Assembly: GCA_947464665.1 (NCBI GenBank) | Contig: CANHXV010000059.1 | Coordinates: 1-10,620 of the forward strand | Direction: 5' to 3' | DNA: 10,620 nt | Origin: Comamonadaceae bacterium | GTDB lineage: Bacteria > Pseudomonadota > Gammaproteobacteria > Burkholderiales > Burkholderiaceae_C | In this document: piece after piece, positions 5,566 through 10,620 of the stretch | How positions within the stretch are numbered: the first letter of the stretch is position 1 | How the letters are laid out: each line of letters opens with the position of its first letter | Program-made: the position numbers and the translations under genes | Notes under the pieces: generated by a model | Databases searched by the model: none | What the model saw: only the letters and a program-made list of their open reading frames with translations | Told to the model about the DNA's origin: nothing

Positions 5566-7644
5566 TTAAGCAGAAGGGTCTTCAGTGGTTGTTTCGTTCA
5601 CATTCAAAGCAATGGCAATGGGTCCGCTAGCGGCTTCTTCCAAGTCTTCCATCGACTCGTCAGCTGATGCGCTTTCTGCGTCTATGTTGTGATCAGCTGA
5701 AGTTATTTTTTCAATCACAGTGCCAGCGACATCAAGGGCCATGGCGTCAATGATACCCAACTGAACCTTGACTTTGTCGCCACGCACCAAGCCTGCTGCA
5801 CCCATGACATTCAACATCAGCGGCAAATGGTCGGCACGAACCAACCAACTGCCGCTGCCCATTTCTTTGACCAAGCTGGCCACCACTTCGGTGATATTTT
5901 CTTGCTTCAAATACTGCAGGGTCCAAAAACGCTCCATCCCAGATTGGTAGCTGTTATAGGCCGTGTAGGCTGCTTCAAAGGCGCTGATGATGGCAAACAT
6001 TTGCGCATCTTTGGGCTTGAAGGGCGCCGCCAAGGCTGCTGTTGCGCCGTGCTGTGTGCATGCAATGATTTGCCACTGATTGACCAAGTCGGTATATCGA
6101 CGCAGTGGCGAGGTACTCCATGCATAGGCAGGCACACCAATGCCGGCATGAGGCAGGGCTTTGGTGCCCATGCGAACTTTGATACCCGGCGACAAGCTGG
6201 CTTGACTTCTGTATATGGCGGGCACACCTAAGTTGGCCAACCACTGACCCCAAGTGCTGTTGGCCAGAATCATGGCCTCAGCGACAATCAAATCGAGGGG
6301 TGCGCCGCGTTGTCGCACACTGATTTGGACGCTTTCATGGCCCTCGGGCGGTGCATCTGAGTTCGGGCGCAACAATCGAAAGTTGTAGTCGGGTCTGTTG
6401 AAGGTTTCGGGTTTGCCGCGAACCACTTCACGCCCAGCTTTCAAATGCTGTGCCAAGCGCCAAAAGAACGCCAGTTGTGAATGGGTGATGCCAAGATGTG
6501 GTTCGTTTTCGCGAGCTGCGGGTTGCTTTTCTTCGAGCCAGGCTTGGGTGACCCACTGATCGAGTTGGTCGTGCCGCAAATTGGCGGCAATGGGAACCCG
6601 TTCCAATTTGGTTTCACTGTGTTGAATGGCCAAGGTGGCTTCGTCGAAAGTGACATAAAGAGATACCGCTGGGCAAGCTTGTCCTTCCGCCAAGGTGAAG
6701 CCTTGCACCACTTCGTCGGGCAGCATGGTGATTTTGTAGCCAGGCATGTAAACCGTTGACAAGCGCGATCTGCCCACCTGGTCAATTGGGCCATTGGGCT
6801 GAATGGCCAAGCCAGGTGCTGCAATGTGAATGCCCATGATCACCGTGCCTGTTCCCAAGCCTTGAATAGACAATGCATCGTCAATTTCGGTGGTTTGCGA
6901 GTCGTCAATGGAGTAGGCCTGTACGGCAGCCAAAGGCAAGGCTTGTGCAATGGCTGGTGCTTCCAATTTAGGAAAGCCCGTGCCCTTGGGAAAGTTGTCG
7001 AATAAAAAGCGTTGCCAATGAAAATCGTAAGCGCTGGCAATGGCGCCGGCGTTTTGCAACAAAGTGAGGGGCGCTGTTTGACTGGCCCGACTGGCCTCCA
7101 CCACGGCTTTGTATTCCGCTGCGTTTTTATCGGGTCGGAACAAAATTTTGTACAGCTGCTCCTTGATGGGCGCTGGGCATTCGCCCTTGATCAAGTCTTG
7201 TGACCAATTCTCAATCTGCGCCAAGATTTGTTTTTTCTTCTCAATGCCTGCCAAGGCCAATTGAACGGTTTCAGCTGAAGCTTTTTTAAATCGACCCTTG
7301 CCAGCCCGACGAAAATAATGCGGTGCTTCATAAAGGCGCATCAGTGCTCCCACCTGCTGCACGGTGCTGGCGTCTGCGTTGAAATAGTCACGCGCCACAT
7401 CGGCAAAGCCAAATTCTTCTTCGGGCGCAAATTCCCAAGCCAAATCAAGCTCGATGCTTTGGCTAACTTGAGCGGCTTCGGCCAGAAGTTGGGCAGGTTC
7501 AGGTTTCTCAAATTTCAAAAGCACATTGGCGCCTTTGACCTTGACCCTTTTGCCACTGTCCAATTCCACCTGAACTGAAGCTTCTGCTTCCGACAGGACA
7601 CGTCCGGCAACAAATTTACCGGCTTCTTCAAACAATAAAAACAT
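5566..7644 (-). CDS. RNB-domain exoribonuclease (RNase II/R family)
   Basis: This 692-residue protein belongs to the RNase II/RNase R family, 3'-to-5' hydrolytic exoribonucleases that degrade single-stranded RNA in the cytoplasm using Mg2+. Residues 1-47 look like a small beta-barrel. The RNB catalytic domain carries AYSIDDSQTTEIDDALSI (243-260), the metal-binding acidic cluster (D247, E253, D255, D256), and later TSPLRRYTDL (511-520), matching the TSPIRRY-type motif that contacts RNA. A C-terminal part (about 585-645) resembles an S1-like barrel, followed by an acidic tail. Compared with the E. coli RNase II cluster, one Asp is Glu (E253). It is the first gene of the five-gene minus-strand run and is divergent from rodA. 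GACAAT lies 7 nt upstream of the ATG with no Shine-Dalgarno sequence. I do not assign rnb or rnr because the two cannot be told apart firmly here. Confidence 0.9.
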   Translation of the reverse strand: MFLLFEEAGKFVAGRVLSEAEASVQVELDSGKRVKVKGANVLLKFEKPEPAQLLAEAAQVSQSIELDLAWEFAPEEEFGFADVARDYFNADASTVQQVGALMRLYEAPHYFRRAGKGRFKKASAETVQLALAGIEKKKQILAQIENWSQDLIKGECPAPIKEQLYKILFRPDKNAAEYKAVVEASRASQTAPLTLLQNAGAIASAYDFHWQRFLFDNFPKGTGFPKLEAPAIAQALPLAAVQAYSIDDSQTTEIDDALSIQGLGTGTVIMGIHIAAPGLAIQPNGPIDQVGRSRLSTVYMPGYKITMLPDEVVQGFTLAEGQACPAVSLYVTFDEATLAIQHSETKLERVPIAANLRHDQLDQWVTQAWLEEKQPAARENEPHLGITHSQLAFFWRLAQHLKAGREVVRGKPETFNRPDYNFRLLRPNSDAPPEGHESVQISVRQRGAPLDLIVAEAMILANSTWGQWLANLGVPAIYRSQASLSPGIKVRMGTKALPHAGIGVPAYAWSTSPLRRYTDLVNQWQIIACTQHGATAALAAPFKPKDAQMFAIISAFEAAYTAYNSYQSGMERFWTLQYLKQENITEVVASLVKEMGSGSWLVRADHLPLMLNVMGAAGLVRGDKVKVQLGIIDAMALDVAGTVIEKITSADHNIDAESASADESMEDLEEAASGPIAIALNVNETTTEDPSA

Positions 7645-7651
7645 GGTGCAG

Positions 7652-7657
7652 ATTGTC
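7652..7657 (-). promoter_or_regulatory. -10-like GACAAT seven nt before the RNase start
   Basis: On the minus strand GACAAT, preceded by TGG (an extended -10 pattern), lies 7 nt upstream of the ATG at 7644. Upstream TTTGCC or TTGCCG at 15-16 bp spacing is a weak -35. No Shine-Dalgarno sequence is present, so this would give a leaderless or nearly leaderless mRNA for the RNase-to-ruvC unit. Confidence 0.5.
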
Positions 7658-7679
7658 CCATGCGTCGGCCCTCGGCAAA

Positions 7680-7705
7680 CCCTTAAGCGTTGTCAAATTT
7701 AAGGG
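7680..7705. repeat. 26-bp dyad at the centre of the divergent promoter region
   Basis: CCCTTAA (7680-7686) and TTAAGGG (7699-7705) are perfect 7-bp inverted arms. Between them TTGTCAA (7690-7696) is itself a TTG-T-CAA palindrome, almost centred. The dyad midpoint is 48 bp from the RNase start and 52 bp from the rodA start, between the expected -35 positions of both. This is where an operator for a dimeric regulator could sit. No T tract follows, so it is not a terminator. Confidence 0.5.
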
Positions 7706-7724
7706 AATGCCCAATTTATCTGGT

Positions 7725-7738
7725 AAGAGAAGGATAAT
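7725..7738 (+). promoter_or_regulatory. rodA translation/transcription start signals (SD and GATAAT)
   Basis: AAGAGAAGGA (7725-7734) is a purine-rich Shine-Dalgarno candidate 10 nt before the rodA ATG (7745), slightly far. Overlapping its end, GATAAT (7733-7738) is a 5/6 match to the -10 consensus exactly 6 nt before the ATG. A TTGTCA at 7690-7695 could be a -35 for a more distant promoter, but the -10 17-19 bp after it is poor. Either a conventional or a leaderless start is possible. Confidence 0.4.
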
Positions 7739-7744
7739 TAAGCC

Positions 7745-8899
7745 ATGTCACGCGTCATTGAAAAACCCAGCTTGTGGTCTCGTCTCCTGCATTTGTTTGA
7801 AGGATTCGATGGCCCCTTGGCCTTCGCAGTCTTTCTTTTGGCATCCGCAGGCCTGATCGTCATGTTCTCATCGGGATATGACCACGGCACGCGCTTTGCA
7901 GACCACGCCAGAAACATGTTCATCGCCGGCAGCATCATGTTTGTGGTGGCGCAAATCCCACCCCAGCGACTTATGACTTTGGCGGTGCCAATTTACACCG
8001 TGGGCGTTGTCTTGTTGGTAGCTGTGGCTATTTTTGGCATTACCAAAAAAGGTGCACGCAGATGGCTCAATCTGGGGATTGTCATTCAACCCAGTGAAAT
8101 TCTTAAAATTGCCATGCCCTTGATGTTGGCTTGGTGGTTCCAAAAGCGAGAAGGCCAACTTCGACCTTTGGACTTTTTGGTCGCCAGTCTTCTGCTGGTA
8201 GTGCCGGTAGGCCTCATCATGCGTCAGCCCGATTTGGGAACTGCGCTGTTGGTTTTAAGTACGGGTCTGGCCGTTCTGTTCTTTGCAGGCTTAAGTTGGC
8301 GCTTTATTTTGCCGCCGGTTTTTCTTGGCTTGATCGGCATTCTTTTATTGGTCATTTTTGAATCGCAGTTGTGCGCCGATGGGGTTGATTGGAAGGTGCT
8401 GCATGAGTACCAACGGCAACGGGTTTGTACTTTGCTCGATCCGGCAAGAGATCCGCTGGGCAAGGGCTTTCACATCATTCAAGGCATGATTGCCATTGGT
8501 TCAGGCGGCTTTTGGGGCAAAGGCTTTATGCAGGGCACCCAGACCCATTTGGAGTTCATTCCAGAAAGAACCACTGACTTTATATTTGCCGCCTATTCTG
8601 AAGAGTTTGGTCTGGTGGGCACCTTGCTCTTGATAGCAGCTTTCTTCTTTTTGGTTTTCAGGGGTTTGGTCATTGCGCGGGAGGCTCCCACCCTCTTTAC
8701 CCGTTTGTTGGCCGGCAGTGTCAGCATGATTTTCTTCACCTATGCCTTTGTCAACATGGGCATGGTCAGCGGCATCTTGCCAGTTGTGGGTGTGCCCTTG
8801 CCCTTTATCAGCTATGGCGGCACCGCCATGGTCACTTTGGGCTTGGGTTTGGGTATTTTGATGTCTATCGCCAAGGCCAAACGCTTGGTACAGACCTGA
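7745..8899 (+). CDS. rodA: Peptidoglycan polymerase RodA (SEDS family)
   Basis: RodA is the SEDS-family glycosyltransferase that polymerises lipid II for lateral wall growth, working with a class B penicillin-binding protein (PBP2/MrdA) and the MreBCD system in the inner membrane. The 384-residue protein is almost entirely hydrophobic helices. It shows GARRWLNLGIVIQPSEILKI (103-122), RQPDLGTALLV (160-170), LDPARDPLGKGFHIIQ (231-246), AIGSGG (250-255), QGTQTHLEFIPERTTDFIFA (263-282) and the C-terminal LPFISYGGT motif. D278 in PERTTDFIF corresponds to the conserved essential Asp of SEDS proteins. RodA is preferred to FtsW because of the short FEGFDGPL N-terminus and the QGTQTHLEFIPERTTDFIF form of the loop. 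mrdA and mreBCD are not adjacent: upstream is the divergent RNase gene and downstream is tldD. Confidence 0.94.
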   Translation: MSRVIEKPSLWSRLLHLFEGFDGPLAFAVFLLASAGLIVMFSSGYDHGTRFADHARNMFIAGSIMFVVAQIPPQRLMTLAVPIYTVGVVLLVAVAIFGITKKGARRWLNLGIVIQPSEILKIAMPLMLAWWFQKREGQLRPLDFLVASLLLVVPVGLIMRQPDLGTALLVLSTGLAVLFFAGLSWRFILPPVFLGLIGILLLVIFESQLCADGVDWKVLHEYQRQRVCTLLDPARDPLGKGFHIIQGMIAIGSGGFWGKGFMQGTQTHLEFIPERTTDFIFAAYSEEFGLVGTLLLIAAFFFLVFRGLVIAREAPTLFTRLLAGSVSMIFFTYAFVNMGMVSGILPVVGVPLPFISYGGTAMVTLGLGLGILMSIAKAKRLVQT

Positions 8900-8956
8900 G
8901 TGCCTTCAAAATAAGCCATTCCAAGCCTCCAGTCAGCAGGGCCTTCTGGGCTTGCC

Positions 8957-8962
8957 TACAAT
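8957..8962 (+). promoter_or_regulatory. -10-like TACAAT six nt before the tldD start
   Basis: TACAAT lies 6 nt upstream of the tldD ATG (8969), with no Shine-Dalgarno sequence in the intervening or preceding bases and no clear -35. This predicts a leaderless tldD mRNA. The rest of the 69-bp rodA-tldD gap holds only a GC-rich hairpin (8936-8955, one mismatch) without a T tract. Confidence 0.5.
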
Positions 8963-8968
8963 GCGGGC

Positions 8969-10429
8969 ATGATTTCACGCGAACCCACCATTGAACGTTT
9001 GGCCACGGCCAGGTCCCTCTTGCTTGAACCTTTTGGTTTGGATGAAACCCATCTTTCCAAAGCGCTCTCTGCCATCAAAGCGCACAAGGTCGACGATGCC
9101 GATTTGTATTTCCAGTACACCCGTTCAGAGGGTTGGAGTTTGGAAGAGGGCATTGTGAAGACGGGCAGTTTCAGCATTGATCAAGGCGTGGGCGTACGCG
9201 CAGTGGCTGGCGAAAAAACGGCCTTCGCCTATTCAGATGACATCTCCGAAGCCTCCTTGATGGATGCGGCGCACACTGTGCGCTCAATTGCCCAAGCTCA
9301 GCAACATCGCAAAGCCAAAGTCCCAGCCCGCAAAGTGGCAGGCATTCGCTCTTTGTACCCCTCACTTGATCCGATGGGGACCTTGAACAGCACAGACAAA
9401 GTTCAATTGCTTGAAAAAGTAGAGCAATTGGCCCGCGCCAAAGATCCACGTGTGGTGCAGGTCATGGCTGGTCTTGCCAGCGAATATGACGTGGTCATGG
9501 TGGCCCGTGCAGACGGCACTCTGGCCGCAGACGTTCGGCCCTTGGTGCGGCTTTCTGTCACAGTCATTGCACAACAAAAGGGCCGCCGTGAAGTGGGCAG
9601 TGGCGGGGGTGGCGGTCGCTTTGGCTTGGCTTACTTTGACGATGCCATGTTGAATGCGTATGTCAACGATGCAGTGCATGCTGCACTCACCAATTTAGAT
9701 GCCAGACCTGCGCCTGCAGGTGTCATGACCGTGGTGTTAGGTCCCGGCTGGCCAGGCGTGTTGTTACACGAGGCCATTGGGCACGGCTTGGAAGGTGACT
9801 TCAATCGCAAAGGCTCTAGCGCCTTCAGCGGCATGATTGGCAAACGCGTTGCCGCCAAGGGCGTCACGGTGCTGGACGATGGCACCATTTCAGATCGCCG
9901 TGGCTCCTTGAATGTGGACGATGAAGGCTGCCCCAGCCAACGCAATGTCTTGATTGAAGACGGTATTTTGAAGGGCTACATTCAAGACGCCATGAATGCA
10001 CGTTTGATGGGTGTCAAACCCACAGGCAATGGCAGGCGCGAAAGTTATGCCCACATTCCCATGCCGCGCATGACCAATACCTACATGTTGGGCGGAAATC
10101 AGTCGCCCGAAGAAATTGTGGCCAGCATGAAGAAGGGCCTTTACGCCACCAACTTTGGCGGCGGCCAGGTCGACATCACCAGTGGCAAGTTCGTGTTCTC
10201 AGCCTCCGAAGCCTATTGGGTGGAAAACGGCAAGATTCAATACCCTGTGAAGGGCGCAACCTTGGTGGGCAGTGGCCCTGAATGCTTGAAACAAGTCAGC
10301 ATGATTGGCAACGACATGCGACTTGATTCCGGTGTTGGCGTTTGCGGCAAAGAAGGTCAAAGCGTGCCTGTGGGTGTGGGTCAACCTACGCTTAGGATTG
10401 AAGGCTTGACGGTGGGCGGCACGGCTTAA
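8969..10429 (+). CDS. tldD: Metalloprotease TldD
   Basis: TldD forms a heterodimeric zinc protease with TldE (PmbA) that degrades unfolded peptides and, in some bacteria, matures microcins or processes antitoxins. It acts in the cytoplasm. The 486-residue protein has the family layout: an N-terminal half with DADLYFQYTRSEGWSLEEG (43-61), the zinc motif HEAIGHGLEGD (267-277, HExxxH), ESYAHIPMPRMTNTYM (358-373), and a C-terminal domain with VGSGPECLKQV (433-443) and GVCGKEGQSVPVG (457-469), whose Cys459 fits the third zinc ligand. The start matches the family N-terminus and lies 6 nt after a TACAAT box without a Shine-Dalgarno sequence. tldE is not in the window. It follows rodA by 69 bp and precedes a Phe attenuator. 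No RiPP-like precursor gene is seen nearby, so a housekeeping role is likely. Confidence 0.96.
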   Translation: MISREPTIERLATARSLLLEPFGLDETHLSKALSAIKAHKVDDADLYFQYTRSEGWSLEEGIVKTGSFSIDQGVGVRAVAGEKTAFAYSDDISEASLMDAAHTVRSIAQAQQHRKAKVPARKVAGIRSLYPSLDPMGTLNSTDKVQLLEKVEQLARAKDPRVVQVMAGLASEYDVVMVARADGTLAADVRPLVRLSVTVIAQQKGRREVGSGGGGGRFGLAYFDDAMLNAYVNDAVHAALTNLDARPAPAGVMTVVLGPGWPGVLLHEAIGHGLEGDFNRKGSSAFSGMIGKRVAAKGVTVLDDGTISDRRGSLNVDDEGCPSQRNVLIEDGILKGYIQDAMNARLMGVKPTGNGRRESYAHIPMPRMTNTYMLGGNQSPEEIVASMKKGLYATNFGGGQVDITSGKFVFSASEAYWVENGKIQYPVKGATLVGSGPECLKQVSMIGNDMRLDSGVGVCGKEGQSVPVGVGQPTLRIEGLTVGGTA

Positions 10430-10473
10430 ATACCTTGGGGTGTGTAAATTGTCAGAAATCTGCCAAAAACTTG

Positions 10474-10482
10474 TGCTACATT
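10474..10482 (+). promoter_or_regulatory. Extended -10 promoter of the attenuator
   Basis: TGC-TACATT is an extended -10 (TGn followed by the -10 at 10477-10482). Transcription would start about 6-8 nt downstream, at 10489-10491, essentially on the leader-peptide ATG (10491). The 61-bp tldD-leader gap holds nothing else clear. A TTGTCA at 10449-10454 is 22 bp from this -10 and is too distant to be its -35. Confidence 0.5.
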
Positions 10483-10490
10483 CGTCTTCC

Positions 10491-10565
10491 ATGACCAAAC
10501 GCACCAGCTTTTTTAGCTTTTATTTTGCATTCTCTGTCCTAGGCGGACGAGAGGCCAGCGCATAA
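10491..10565 (+). CDS. Phenylalanine-type attenuator leader peptide (24 aa)
   Basis: This short open reading frame starts ATG ACC AAA CGC and reads MTKRTSFFSFYFAF before a non-descript tail ending in Ala and TAA (10563-10565). Codons 7-14 hold five Phe (TTT TTT, TTT, TTT, TTC) and one Tyr, a density expected only of a control region, like E. coli PheL. It probably has no function as a product; the ribosome's speed through the Phe codons senses charged tRNA-Phe. The Phe codons (10509-10532) lie just before and at the edge of RNA segment 1, and the stop lies just past segment 2, the geometry needed for attenuation. No Shine-Dalgarno sequence precedes the ATG, and a -10 box is 8 nt upstream, so translation may start on a leaderless RNA. 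The controlled gene is beyond the window; a DAHP synthase (aroG) is inferred. Confidence 0.85.
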   Translation: MTKRTSFFSFYFAFSVLGGREASA

Positions 10566-10591
10566 GTCACTGAACCCCTCTACCAACCGCC
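10531..10591 (+). promoter_or_regulatory. Attenuator RNA: pause (1:2) and antiterminator (2:3) stems
   Basis: Segment 1 (10532-10539) pairs with segment 2 (10545-10553) as eight pairs with one bulged G (10549) and a five-base loop, plus a possible U-G at the base. In the alternative fold segment 2 pairs with segment 3: GGCGG (10542-10546) with CCGCC (10587-10591), and AGAGG (10550-10554) with CCTCT (10577-10581), separated by a 3x5 internal loop. The 2:3 fold uses the same CCGCC that forms the terminator's left arm, so the two exclude each other. A ribosome stalled on the Phe codons would cover segment 1 and favour 2:3 (read-through). One reaching the stop would cover segment 2 and favour termination. 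Confidence 0.75.
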
Positions 10592-10618
10592 GGACTCAAC
10601 CCCCGGCGGTTTTTTTTT
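10585..10618 (+). terminator. Intrinsic terminator of the attenuator (3:4 stem)
   Basis: CCGCCGG (10587-10593) and CCGGCGG (10603-10609) form a perfect 7-bp GC stem, extended by two A-U pairs (10585-10586 with 10610-10611), with a 9-nt loop and nine consecutive T (10610-10618). This is a strong Rho-independent terminator placed 19 nt after the leader-peptide stop. It would also stop read-through transcripts from tldD, under the same control. Confidence 0.93.
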
Positions 10619-10620
10619 GC

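Noticed and set aside
7691..7696. Consensus TTGACA on the minus strand as a -35 for the RNase gene
   Set aside because: The position 17 bp downstream reads GAGGGC, which is no -10. The hexamer is better explained as part of the central palindrome of the dyad.
8936..8955. GC-rich hairpin between rodA and tldD as a rodA terminator
   Set aside because: An eight-position stem with one G-G mismatch, one wobble and a four-base loop, but no T tract follows. It overlaps the upstream part of the tldD promoter region and could be chance.
10449..10454. TTGTCA as the -35 of the attenuator promoter
   Set aside because: The distance to TACATT is 22 bp, too long; at 17 bp the sequence is TGTGCT, a poor -10. 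The extended -10 alone is the better model.

Overview
The window reads as ordinary chromosome of a betaproteobacterium, most likely order Burkholderiales and close to Comamonadaceae (Limnohabitans/Rhodoferax-like). This is judged from the protein sequences (FtsZ ending in a DDIEIPAFLRKQ tail, LpxC, RuvC, the RNB-family nuclease), the ftsA-ftsZ-lpxC order and the moderate GC content. No mobile element, CRISPR array, tRNA or rRNA was seen. Genes are densely packed and the largest gap is 128 bp.

Layout: (1) Bases 1-2396, plus strand, are the end of the division/cell-wall cluster: the last codons of ftsA, then ftsZ, then lpxC. (2) Bases 2428-7644, minus strand, form a tight five-gene unit read in the order RNB-family ribonuclease, TonB-like envelope protein, aroE, mtgA, ruvC, with gaps of 8, 12, 1 and 21 bp. 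It converges on lpxC across 31 bp. (3) Bases 7645-7744 are a divergent promoter region with a 26-bp dyad at its centre. (4) Bases 7745-10429, plus strand, hold rodA and tldD. (5) Bases 10474-10618 hold a complete phenylalanine-type transcription attenuator: a promoter-like box, a 24-codon leader peptide with five Phe codons and one Tyr codon in an eight-codon stretch, mutually exclusive 1:2, 2:3 and 3:4 stems, and a terminator with nine T residues. The controlled gene lies just past the window edge. From the amino acid specificity, and from what I recall of tldD neighbours in this order, it is probably a DAHP synthase gene (aroG).

Two themes run through the genes. FtsA, FtsZ, LpxC, MtgA and RodA build or divide the envelope. 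AroE and the predicted downstream aroG belong to the shikimate pathway. The most notable observations are the Phe attenuator and a recurring arrangement in which a good -10 hexamer lies only 6-8 nt before the start codon, mostly without a Shine-Dalgarno sequence. It is seen at lpxC, the RNase gene, tldD and the leader peptide, and possibly at rodA, and it suggests leaderless or nearly leaderless mRNAs. If the leader peptide itself is leaderless, the attenuator would parallel the leaderless trpL of alphaproteobacteria.
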